A stretch of DNA of 24,247 bases from Strigamia acuminata (lineage: Eukaryota; Arthropoda; Chilopoda; Geophilomorpha; Linotaeniidae): contig CASHSZ010000064.1 of assembly GCA_949358305.1 (NCBI GenBank), forward strand, positions 1-24,247, read 5' to 3'. The notes under the pieces are model-generated. The model searched no databases, had not been told where the DNA came from, and saw only the letters and a list, made by a program, of their open reading frames with translations. Shown here in pieces: positions 1 through 8,800 of the stretch; the first letter of the stretch is position 1, and each line of letters opens with the position of its first letter. The position numbers and the translations under genes were made by a program.

Positions 1-457
1 CAGTGAAAAGACAACGTTATGACATTGGATTACGTGGGGGTACCTTAGAAATTATAGGGGGTAAAATTGGTTGGGGGGCAAATACATTACTAGGGGGAAG
101 TAAAGTTTGGGGCGGTTATTTAGTTTACAGAGGGGGTTTTTGTTGAGGAAAAATTTTATTCCACTTAGGGGGCAAACTTTAGTGAAAATGGGGGGGAGTT
201 AAATCGGATCCATAAAAAAATAGAAAAAGATGAATTGTAATTGATGATAATAAAGATGATCAAACCCACAAGTTGTAGAACTCAACATGCAACAACAAGT
301 TTTACTTCACGAATAAGTTTTTTTTTTGGTTTTACAATCTAAGTATTGGATTACAGTTTTTGTTTTGGTTTACAAGAGGGGGAAAAACCCCAGAACTATA
401 TCGCCATCTAGTGGCCTAAAAACTAACTAACACAATAATAACTTTACAATGCCAACA
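1..457 (-). repeat. Putative partial LTR / 3' end of copia A
   Basis: This lies directly downstream, in element orientation, of the copia A polyprotein end. Reading the minus strand, a purine-rich stretch (458-470) is followed at 457 by TGTTGGCATTG, a typical TG-starting LTR edge. An AATAAA signal lies at about 155-160 on the minus strand. The far LTR edge and a second copy are not in the window, so length and boundaries are inferred. The first 200 bp carry eight runs of four to seven G on the plus strand. Confidence 0.4.
402..416 (-). promoter_or_regulatory. CTCF-like motif in the copia A LTR
   Basis: The minus strand reads GGCCACTAGATGGCG, which fits the animal CTCF core (CCASYAGRKGGC) at every position. 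That factor binding occurs here is inference; only the motif is seen. Confidence 0.35.
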
Positions 458-470
458 AACCCTTCTTTAA
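458..470 (-). other. Polypurine tract of copia A
   Basis: The minus strand reads TTAAAGAAGGGTT immediately before the putative LTR start TGTTGG. This is where an LTR element primes plus-strand DNA synthesis. The call depends on the neighbouring LTR call. Confidence 0.4.
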
Positions 471-528
471 AGTTATATTGTACGAAACAAACGTTAAGAA
501 CATTGATTAATAAAAAACAAAAGAGTAA

Positions 529-1662
529 TTATGCTATCTTCTCCTTGAGTCCAACATCCGCTTGGCTGGACTGCATCTTGCTCGAACTTACGGGCTTCGT
601 TAAGAAGTCCGCAACCATGTCTTCTGTCGCCATATGCTTCAGATCAATGTTCCCAAGCTCTGCCTCATCACGAACAAACATAAAATGTCGATTAATATGT
701 TTGGTCTTACCAAATTGGTTGGATCCGCTGATGACATGAATCGCAGATGAACTATCTGTAAATATAGGCACACTCACTTTTACGCAATCATTCATTCTCA
801 ATTCACACAATATCGCCCTGAACCACTTAATAGTTCGCAAAAGTTCCCCCAGAGCAATTAGTTCACTCTCGCATGATGACATAGCGACTAATCTTTGTTT
901 CTTAGTTTTCCAGCTGACTGTTGCGCCTCCAATCTTGACAATAAATCCCGTGTAGGATTTAGCATCCTTAGAACTGCACCAACTTGCGTCAGCGAATCCT
1001 TCGAGAATTCCCATTTCTCTTGAGAAAAATAGGCGCATGTTTCTAGTCCCCTTTATAAAGCGCAAAACTCTTTTCACAGCTTTGAAATGAATTTCTCTTG
1101 GGTCCTTTGAGAAACTTGCCAGTCGACTCACGGGAAAAGCCAAATCAGGTCTGGAGACCTGCATCAAGTACATGATCATGCCAATCATTCTTTGGTAAAT
1201 TGTTTGGTCCACTTTTGGAGATTCTTCAAATTTTTCTAATTCCTGTCCAACGACCATTGGAGTTTCCACTCCCTTGCAATCAGGCATTCCACAAGTTTCG
1301 AGAATTTCATCGATATACTTCTGCTGTCCTATCCAAATCCCTTCTTCTGTGAATTCAATTTGCATACCGAGTATGAAATGTATTTCGCCCAAATCGATTA
1401 CCTCGAAAACAGTTTTGAGTTTATCCATCACCCAGTTTAGAATTTTGTCTGACGAAAAAGCTGTCACGAAGTCATCGACATATACTCCGACAATAATAAA
1501 ATTTTCGCCATCTTCATAAATGTATAGACATGCGTCGTTTTCCAATCGTTGCAATTTGATTTTTTTCAGTTCTTCATTTAACTTCTGGTTCCAACATCTA
1601 TCAGACTGACGTAGTCCGTAAAGACTTCTGTGCAATTCGCACACCATGTCTCCCTCTTCATT
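529..1662 (-). CDS. Copia A Pol fragment: reverse transcriptase C-terminal half and RNase H
   Basis: This is the C-terminal part of a Ty1/copia polyprotein, which copies element RNA into DNA inside virus-like particles and degrades the RNA template. Visible from the N-terminal side are the copia signature SLYGLRQS, the RT catalytic YVDD box (1471-1482), the RPDLAF motif, RNase H with FADASW and SSCESE, the TKHI block, and ADFLTKPV close to the end. The frame is open to a stop at 529-531. It has no start: homology begins abruptly near 1660, where the sequence switches to the gag start of copia B on the other strand. Gag, protease, integrase and the first RT motifs are missing, so it is a truncated relic. 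Its RT differs clearly from those of copia B and C, so it is another family. Confidence 0.9.
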   Translation of the reverse strand, partial: NEEGDMVCELHRSLYGLRQSDRCWNQKLNEELKKIKLQRLENDACLYIYEDGENFIIVGVYVDDFVTAFSSDKILNWVMDKLKTVFEVIDLGEIHFILGMQIEFTEEGIWIGQQKYIDEILETCGMPDCKGVETPMVVGQELEKFEESPKVDQTIYQRMIGMIMYLMQVSRPDLAFPVSRLASFSKDPREIHFKAVKRVLRFIKGTRNMRLFFSREMGILEGFADASWCSSKDAKSYTGFIVKIGGATVSWKTKKQRLVAMSSCESELIALGELLRTIKWFRAILCELRMNDCVKVSVPIFTDSSSAIHVISGSNQFGKTKHINRHFMFVRDEAELGNIDLKHMATEDMVADFLTKPVSSSKMQSSQADVGLKEKIA

Positions 1663-1666
1663 CACA

Positions 1667-2025
1667 ATGGACACGGAAAAACTCGAGCGGAAAATAACAC
1701 TTTTGAACAGAACGAACTATGATACGTGGAAACAGCAAATCAAAGTGCTGTTGATGCATCACGGATGTTGGGCCTTCACCGATGGAACACAAGAAGCGCT
1801 GGCACCGGGAGCATCTTGGCGAGATCGTTCGGATTATCAACTACGGAAGGGACGAGCATTCAGCCTAATTTATTACGCCATCGAGGAGCAATATCACGAA
1901 TTGCTCAGCGGGACCGAGGATGCGAAAACAGCGTGGGACACGCTGAAAACTAACTTTGAACCGGTCTCGAGGGCGAGAATAATACGTCTGTTGGACGAAT
2001 TCTTCAATCTGAAGTACGAACCAAC
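1667..2025 (+). pseudogene. Copia B Gag, N-terminal segment
   Basis: This is the start of the Gag structural protein, which packages element RNA. The ATG at 1667 opens a frame with the usual copia-type Gag beginning, a short polar lead followed by LLNRTNYDTWKQQ, and continues to TAWDTLKTNFEP, characteristic of the copia Gag (UBN2-like) domain. An in-frame ATG lies 7 codons upstream at 1646, but it belongs to the other strand's copia A sequence, so 1667 is preferred. The frame runs two bases into a codon at 2025, where the copia C LTR begins. The codon is completed at 4761 and the same frame stays open there, so the gene was intact at this point until the insertion. Confidence 0.85.
2021..2025. 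repeat. Target site duplication, left of copia C
   Basis: CCAAC here matches CCAAC at 4756-4760 exactly, immediately outside the two LTRs. A 5-bp duplication is the normal footprint of copia integrase. Confidence 0.95.
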
Positions 2026-2330
2026 TGTTGAAATTGCTTGTATATTTGTGTTGATTGCATAGTTCTGCAGCAATGGTGTGGAAAATGTCCAAAGTAAAAA
2101 CACAGGTGTTTACAGGTATGAAATCAAACATAGAGTGAGTTTTATTTCTCAAGTCACATGACATGCCAATAGGTATACAACGCCACCTTATGGGAATAAA
2201 AACAAACACACTTGTAAATAGAGCAGTGGCTATTTGTTTAGCCAAATGCAAAAGATAACAAAAGGTCACGATAAATATACAAAGTGTCACAGCTTGACAA
2301 TATGATACATTAGCACATAATATCTCAACA
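2026..2330 (-). repeat. 3' LTR of copia C
   Basis: These 305 bp match 4451-4755 with one difference (2303). On the minus strand it starts TGTTGAGATATT and ends with TTTCAACA. An AATAAA lies at about 2140-2145. A CTCF-like AGGTGGCG core lies at 2181-2194. Confidence 0.95.
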
Positions 2331-2343
2331 ATCGGCCCCCTCG
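2331..2343 (-). other. Polypurine tract of copia C
   Basis: The minus strand reads CGAGGGGGCCGAT abutting the LTR start, which is the expected place and composition for the plus-strand priming tract. Confidence 0.7.
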
Positions 2344-2348
2344 TATTA

Positions 2349-4445
2349 TCAAGCGCTCAATACATTCATATCAACCAGAAAACGATTGCAGAAATACACC
2401 AAATCGGTTTTATCCACGGATTTTGTGAAAATATCCGCAAAGTTGCACTTAGTGCCCACGTGTGTAATCTGAAGGTTATCTCTTCTTACTAGCTCCCGAA
2501 TGAAGTGATATCGCACGTCGATATGTTTTGTTTTGCGATTCTCGACGTTGGACTTTGTAAAATCTACTGCCGAAATGTTATCGCATAACACATGATGATT
2601 GAATCTATCCGCCAATTCGGGAACAATTTCGTAAAGTACTCTCAGAATCCATATGTAGTCTTTTACTGTTTCAGTAAGAGCTACATACTCTGCCTCCATG
2701 GTCGATAACGTGACGTTTTGTTGTTTGAACGTTCTCCAATATACGGGTGAATTTCCTAGCAATATAATGGTTCCTCCAACGGAAATTCTGTCGTCTCGGT
2801 TGTTTGCATAGTCGGAATCACTGTAGCCAACGACCTCGACACGATCATTCGGGAAGAGCATCAGTCCAAGGCTCTTTGTTGTCCTGAGGTAACTTAGCAA
2901 ATCCAGCAATGCGATCCAATGGTCCCATCCTGGATTGGACTGAAATTGGCTAAGGATGTTGATGGCATACGTTAAGTCGGGTCTGGTTCTTGATCCAATA
3001 AATGCCAGACATCCCAATAGGTTCCGGTAGGGGATTTTTTCCATAATCCTAAAGTCTTCGATCGTGCTCGGACATTGTTGCTTGGTGAGAATGGTAGATT
3101 TTACCATAGGTTGCGATCGAATCTTCACTAAGTTCAAGTGGTCGTCGAATCTCAACAAGACTTTATTGATGTAGGTCTTTTGATGTAACACCATCTGCTC
3201 TCTATATGAGGTAAATTCGACGCCTAACAATTTTTTTGTCTGTCCAAGAATGACCAAATCGAATTGTGTTTTGACCATATTTAACACATTCATGGCATCT
3301 TCATACTGCTTTCCAAAAACTACAATGTCGTCCACGTAGACTATTAGATATGCGATGTTTCCATATTTGTAGACGCAGTTGCACCAATTTACGTGTTGCA
3401 GTCCGAGTCCAAGCAAGGTGTCCTCCAACTCAATTCCCCATTCACGTCCTGACTGGTGCAAGCCGTAAATTGCTCGGAGAAGTTTACAGACATAGTTTTC
3501 CTTGCCTTGGCAAACAAAACCCTTTGGCTGGCGCATGTAAACAGTTTTGTGCAACTTAGCGTAGAGGTAAGCACACTTCACGTCGGCTTGGATGTAACTC
3601 CACTTCAACATGCAGACAAGCAACGTGAACATAAAACGAACGATAGAGAAGTCGACTACTGGTGAAAATGTTTCTTCATATGACTCGCCGTAGACTTGCG
3701 AGAAGCCTTGCGCGACAAGTCTCGCTTTGTAGCGCGCGATTTTTCCCTCATCGTTCTGCTTGGTGGTGTATATCCATTTGCAGCCAATTATCTTGGTGTC
3801 TGGCGGCGGTGGAACCAACTCCCACACCTCACGCTCATGCATCGTATCAATCTCGTCGCACATCGCTTGATCCCACTGTTGTTTTTCAGGTGCATTGGCG
3901 ACTTGTTCAAAGCGCGTTGGTATAAATACTTCGAGATGATTCGCTTCCAAGTCAACGTCAATGTCATCCGCAGTTACATTCGATTCGGAAGGCTTCTTTT
4001 TCCTTTTGTCGTCAAAAAGGTGCTCCGGAATGCGAAGATTGTGCTCCACACAATAGCGTTTGACTTCCGAAATTGAACGCAATCTTAGTTTTTCATACCC
4101 TTCAATTGTGTATTCTATGTCTTTCTGACCGGTTGGTCTTGTCTTCTCGGTCTTTTTCCATACGAGAGCTGGTATGGTCGGAATTGGGTTTGGAAAAACC
4201 TGTCCAGGTTGTTGCAAAACGTTTGGTTGCTCTGCTGCTGGCAAGTTGTGTCGCAATGCATCGTCCGGCAGTCTAAACTTCAACCTGACTGGAGGTAATT
4301 CTTCTCCCTCTTTCTTCTTAATCGGTTGTGGCGGGGGTAGCGGTGGCCTTACGTCCTCGTCTGAGTAGTATTGACGGTCATTGTCGTTATCCAAGTTATC
4401 ATTGAGATTATCAATGTACGTCGTGTATCTCTCCGGTAGGCCCAT
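2349..4445 (-). CDS. Copia C Pol remnant: linker, reverse transcriptase, RNase H
   Basis: This frame of about 698 codons encodes the linker between integrase and RT (acidic, then proline-rich), the whole copia RT and RNase H. Visible are WIYTTKQN and RYKARLVAQGFSQ of the N-terminal RT, ETFSPVV, QADVKCAYLYA, AIYGLHQSGREWG, the catalytic YVDD (3327-3338), RTRPDLTYA, RNase H with YSDSDYA and TMEAEY, TKHIDVRYHF and ADIFTKSV near the end. The stop lies six bases from the polypurine tract. The first ATG (4443-4445) sits inside the primer-binding site. The frame is open further upstream through the LTR to 4841, but that part is antisense LTR and foreign flank and not a real N-terminus. No nonsense or frameshift mutation is seen in what remains. 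Confidence 0.9.
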   Translation of the reverse strand: MGLPERYTTYIDNLNDNLDNDNDRQYYSDEDVRPPLPPPQPIKKKEGEELPPVRLKFRLPDDALRHNLPAAEQPNVLQQPGQVFPNPIPTIPALVWKKTEKTRPTGQKDIEYTIEGYEKLRLRSISEVKRYCVEHNLRIPEHLFDDKRKKKPSESNVTADDIDVDLEANHLEVFIPTRFEQVANAPEKQQWDQAMCDEIDTMHEREVWELVPPPPDTKIIGCKWIYTTKQNDEGKIARYKARLVAQGFSQVYGESYEETFSPVVDFSIVRFMFTLLVCMLKWSYIQADVKCAYLYAKLHKTVYMRQPKGFVCQGKENYVCKLLRAIYGLHQSGREWGIELEDTLLGLGLQHVNWCNCVYKYGNIAYLIVYVDDIVVFGKQYEDAMNVLNMVKTQFDLVILGQTKKLLGVEFTSYREQMVLHQKTYINKVLLRFDDHLNLVKIRSQPMVKSTILTKQQCPSTIEDFRIMEKIPYRNLLGCLAFIGSRTRPDLTYAINILSQFQSNPGWDHWIALLDLLSYLRTTKSLGLMLFPNDRVEVVGYSDSDYANNRDDRISVGGTIILLGNSPVYWRTFKQQNVTLSTMEAEYVALTETVKDYIWILRVLYEIVPELADRFNHHVLCDNISAVDFTKSNVENRKTKHIDVRYHFIRELVRRDNLQITHVGTKCNFADIFTKSVDKTDLVYFCNRFLVDMNVLSA

Positions 4446-4449
4446 AACC
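4439..4449 (-). other. Copia C primer-binding site (initiator-tRNA half type)
   Basis: One base inside the 5' LTR the minus strand reads GGTTATGGGCC. This is complementary to the anticodon arm of eukaryotic initiator tRNA-Met, not to its CCA end, as in Drosophila copia, which uses a cleaved half tRNA. The match stops after 11 nt, where the sequence becomes RT-linker coding sequence. Confidence 0.7.
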
Positions 4450-4450
4450 T

Positions 4451-4755
4451 TGTTGAAATTGCTTGTATATTTGTGTTGATTGCATAGTTCTGCAGCAATG
4501 GTGTGGAAAATGTCCAAAGTAAAAACACAGGTGTTTACAGGTATGAAATCAAACATAGAGTGAGTTTTATTTCTCAAGTCACATGACATGCCAATAGGTA
4601 TACAACGCCACCTTATGGGAATAAAAACAAACACACTTGTAAATAGAGCAGTGGCTATTTGTTTAGCCAAATGCAAAAGATAACAAAAGGTCACGATAAA
4701 TATACAAAGTGTCACAGCTTGACAATACGATACATTAGCACATAATATCTCAACA
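4451..4755 (-). repeat. 5' LTR of copia C
   Basis: Second copy of the 305-bp LTR at 2026-2330, with one difference at 4728. On the minus strand it is followed by the primer-binding site. It carries the same CTCF-like core at 4606-4619. Confidence 0.95.
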
Positions 4756-4760
4756 CCAAC
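4756..4760. repeat. Target site duplication, right of copia C
   Basis: CCAAC, identical to 2021-2025 and directly after the LTR end TCAACA. Confidence 0.95.
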
Positions 4761-5535
4761 AACGGAGACGATCGGCGTATTCGCGGCGAAGATACGCAAT
4801 GCGGCGAAGCGATTAGCCGACGTCAAACACGATTTGGACAATTTGTATCAGGCATTCCAGCTCATCCGATACCTGCCACAAGAATACCAGTCAATTGTGC
4901 AGAGTATTTATCGATGGGACGATAAAGATTTTACGCTGGAGAAAGTCGAAGCGGAGTTGGTCGCTGAAGAGGGCAGATTGGCGCAACAGCGAAGAGATTC
5001 TGGTCAGGGACAAATCATAGATGCTTTTGCTACAAGCCCAAGTAACCCGAACACAAAGAGCAGCGACAACTCTCAGAAATCCCAACAACAAGGAAATTAT
5101 AGTCAAAACAACCGCGGTTTTCAAGGCGGACAAAATCGTGGCAAATCGAATTTCAGAGGCGGCAAAAATTCGAGAGGTTTTCGAGGAAACACGACCGGAT
5201 CACCAGGACGGGGGCCGTGTTTTCGGTGCAATCAACCAGGGCACTGGGCGAGGGATTGCACAGCACAATTACCGTCAAACAACAGCCAAACTACAAATAC
5301 AGCAGAAGAATTGGACACAAACATGTTCGATGTTGGTTTTCTCACCGAATTGAGCAAAGAAGAGATGTTACAGTGCAGCGCAGCCAACAACTGTTGGATC
5401 TACGACACCGGGGCCACTGGACATTTCTGCAAAGACAGGAATCAATTCTTCAACTTCAAAGAGACCACAGGAACAATAAGTCAAGCGGATAAGAAAACTT
5501 TAATTCAAATTCAGGGCGTCGGGGACGTTTGCGTG
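4761..5535 (+). pseudogene. Copia B Gag C-terminal part and protease start
   Basis: This continues Gag after the copia C insertion in the same frame: the helical Gag region (YLPQEYQSIVQ), then a long Gln/Asn/Gly/Arg-rich RNA-binding tract, then one CCHC zinc knuckle (CFRCNQPGHWARDC, about 5218-5259), then the aspartic protease with its active site in WIYDTGATGHF (about 5397-5429). Protease releases the mature proteins from the polyprotein, and the knuckle binds element RNA. The frame is open to 5535, where the gypsy LTR begins, and resumes in frame at 10973. It is now cut off from its start and its end. Confidence 0.88.
5531..5535. repeat. Target site duplication, left of gypsy element
   Basis: GCGTG, identical to 10968-10972, directly outside the LTRs. 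Confidence 0.95.
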
Positions 5536-5838
5536 TGTCGTGTTCGTGAAGTTATCACAACTGATTTTGACATTCGAAATAAACACCATTTATTTGCATT
5601 TGAACCGTCTTTCACTAGTATCTTTTCAGACACAATTTAATACATGTTTCGTTCGTTTTAATTTCGTTCGTTGTATCGATTCTTTTTCTTATAATGGTAT
5701 ATTTTCATCGTGCTAGTGATCATTGTTTTTTTGAACAAACCGCAACGTTACATTGTTATTCGCGCATACATTTTGCCAATTAGCTTAATTAGATTTTACA
5801 GAAAATACACGGTGTTTTTATGGATGCGAGATGCGACA
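5536..5838 (-). repeat. 3' LTR of gypsy element
   Basis: 303 bp, no visible difference from 10665-10967. On the minus strand a GCAAATAAATGG poly(A)-signal region lies near the 3' side. Confidence 0.96.
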
Positions 5839-5849
5839 GCTCCCCGGAA
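5839..5849 (-). other. Polypurine tract of gypsy element
   Basis: The minus strand reads TTCCGGGGAGC abutting the 3' LTR. It is short and only partly purine, but in the expected position. Confidence 0.55.
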
Positions 5850-5856
5850 ATCGACG

Positions 5857-8800
5857 TCAATCTCGATTTCCCTTCTTTGTCTTGCGGCGCCAGGATGCTG
5901 TGGTGGACGCCGGGTATGGTCGGTAAGGTTTAACGCCCAAATGCCTCTTGGATCGACGTACACCATCCTGCCACATTGTCCCGTACTGGTCCTGCGCTTC
6001 TGGTTGCGCCGCGCTCGCGCCAGGCATCGCATCCACCGGCTGCGTTATCCTTGCTGCCAGTCGATCCAACCGCTCAAGTGTCTGTTTCGTGTTCAAAGGC
6101 GGTGCCTCGACCATCATCGACGGTGAATGAGGCAAACTTGCTTTAGGTAAAATGGTCCGGGTCACAACGATCGGGAAGTTGTCTGGCCGTTGGCGGATAA
6201 AACGTCGTCTCAAATGATTGACGTGTTTAATGTTTTCGACATCGGTCGCCATTATTTTGATCAAATATCTGACGTCCCCCAATTTCTCAACCACGACTCC
6301 CTCCTCCCACTTCCCAAGTGGCGAAAAGGACCATACTAAATCATCCGGTTCAAATTCCCTCACGGGTTTGGTCGCTTGCATTGCGTATGCATGATCCGAT
6401 CGCTGCGTGGTCAAGTGAGTCTTGACTTCCCAACTAAACATTCGCTGGGCTGGAGTTAATCCGGTATGTGCCGATGGTGTGGTATGTTGGTGAAAAAGAA
6501 AACGCATCATGCGCGCCAAAGATGTCCCCGACTCATACTTGCGCATGCCATTTTTGAAGGTTTGCACCGCTCGTTCAACTGGCCCGTTTGATTGGGCATG
6601 GTACGGTGGTGAGAACTTCTGGCGGATGCCGTTGGCCTCATAGAATCGCCGGAATTCGTCTGACCGGAAAGGCGGGCCGTTGTCGGTGACCACCAAGTCT
6701 GGCAGCCCAAAAGTGGCAAACCAGCGCATTGCCTGCAATGTTACTGCCGTTGCGGTGGTTGTGGTCATCCTTGCGGCCTCGATCCAGTTTGTGCCGGCAT
6801 CCACAAGTATCAAAAACTTTTCTTGGTCAAGATCTGCAAAGTCCAGGTGGAGTCGGCTCCAAGGGCGGACGGGCGTCGGCCACGGAACCGGCCTCTCTTT
6901 GGGTGGCAAGGCCCTGACACGCTGGCAGTTGTCGCAGCTCGCCACATGATGCTCAATGCTAAAGTCGATCTTGGGCCACCAATAGGTGACTCTCGCAAGG
7001 CGCTTCATTGCCACGACACCTGGATGTCCCAAATGGAGCTGCTGAAGGGCCCGTTGACGAAGGGAAGAGGGAACTACTATTCGATGTCCCCTCAGCAGTA
7101 TGCAATCCTGCACAGTCAGTTGATCGGAAATGGCCAGCAGCTTCACTACCTCGCCGTTTTCCATTTCTGTTGCGGCTCCACTTCTCAACAAGTCAATGGC
7201 CCTAGAAATTGCGATGTCGCGACACGATTCGTCGTTTAGTTCTGTCCACGTGATTGGTGACTCTGTCAAATTCATAAATAATAATTCTTGTCTCTCAAAA
7301 ACCTCTAACGGGGCACTGGTTGCTGGTTGCAATGGCAACCTGCTCAACGCGTCCGCGTTGAGGTGCTCAACCCCTTTACGATATTCGATTTGATAGTCGA
7401 AAGAACTCAGGAACAGCATCCATCGTAGCATCCTGAGTGGGACCACCTCTGGAATGGGCTTTTTGCGACCAAAAAGTCCCAACAGCGGCTTGTGGTCCGT
7501 TATAATCACGAACGAGAAGCCCATCAGGTACATGATGAATCTTTTTACGCCAAAGATCACCGATAAGGCTTCTCTGTCCAACTGGGAGTAGTTCCGCTCC
7601 GTTTGCGTCATGGTCCGAGAGGCGTAGGCCACTGGTCGTTCTTGGCCGTCAACTTGATGCGCCAGGACCGCCCCAACTCCCACTGGTGACGCATCCGCTG
7701 CCAACGTGATTTGGTGTTTAGGGTTGAAAAGCATCAATAACTTGGGTGAAACAAGTTCACTCTTGACCAAGGCGAACGCCTTGTCATGGGCGTTACTCCA
7801 TGTCCATGTCGCGCCCTTTTGTAGCAAATTATACAACGGCGTCAGTGTGGTCGCCATGTTAGGCAAAAACATCGCGTAGAATGTGATAAGGCCTAAGAGT
7901 GCCCTTAACTCATGCACATTTGTTGGACTTGGTGCTGCCGTTATGGCCAACACCTTGGTTGGTAACGGGGCAATGCCCGCACCAGATATGCGGAACCCCA
8001 AAAAGTCCAAAATTCCGACCATGAGTATGCACTTTGGCTTATTCAAGCGCAACCCTATGTCGCGAAAACGCTGGAACACCCGCTTCAGTAATACAAGATG
8101 ATCACGCTGGTTCAATGATGGCACCAACATATCATCTTGGTATGGGCGTACCTCTTCTACTTCTCTAAACTCTTCCTCAATGGTTCTTTGGAATTCTCCT
8201 GCGGCAGTGATGATCCCGAAAGGCATGCGTGTAACGCGAAATAGGCCCATGTGTGTATTGATGGCCACCAAGTAGGACGACTCCTCGTCCAGCTCGCGCT
8301 GCTGATACGCTTGCTGGAGGTCCAGCTTGGAGAACACTACAGCATCGCCAATCAACGCCAAGATGTCAGGTATCTTTGGCAGCGGGTACGGGTGCGGATA
8401 CAATGCCAAGTTGATAGTTGACCTGTAGTCCCCGCACAACCGTACTCCGCCGTCCTTCTTGGGAACGATCACGAGGGGAGTTGCCCATCGACTGTATTTA
8501 ATGGGCACTAAAATGCCCTGACGTTGCAATTCTAAGATTGCCTCTTCAACTTTGCCTCGCAATGCCATTGGCACTACTCTTGGCCTAAAAAATCTAGGTG
8601 GCACCGTAGTGTCAACTTCCAAATGGAGTGGAGGTCCGCGATAATGGCCCAAACCAGGCAGAAAAATGTCGTTGTACTCCAATAATAATTCCTCCAAATG
8701 TTTCTGTGTGGGGGGTTTATCCTCCGTCATGTGTACATTTGACTCCAATTGTGACGTTTGCTCGCATGTTCGGCCTAATTTGTCCAACACATTCCTGCCG

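Larger units (their letters stand above)
2026..4755 (-). mobile_element. Copia C: LTR element with RT and RNase H only
   Basis: This 2730-bp minus-strand Ty1/copia insertion has 305-bp LTRs at both ends, each bounded by TGTTGA and TCAACA, a CCAAC target duplication, a primer-binding site next to the 5' LTR and a polypurine tract next to the 3' LTR. The LTRs differ only at 2303 (T) versus 4728 (C), so insertion is recent. The interior is about 2.1 kb instead of the usual 4-5 kb: Gag, protease and integrase are absent, and the sequence passes from the primer site straight into the linker ahead of RT. It is therefore non-autonomous and would have needed Gag and integrase from a complete relative, unless the deletion arose after insertion. 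Confidence 0.95.

Noticed and set aside
3662-4368. Several plus-strand frames opposite copia C
   Set aside because: They are antisense to a clearly homologous RT frame and have no motif.
4446-4841. Long N-terminal extension of the copia C frame through the LTR
   Set aside because: It reads antisense LTR and foreign flank without any domain. The frame is open by chance. The same LTR-derived peptide also appears at the other LTR.
5839-5856. Space for an env gene in the gypsy element
   Set aside because: Only 18 bp separate the gag-pol stop from the LTR, so no env exists.
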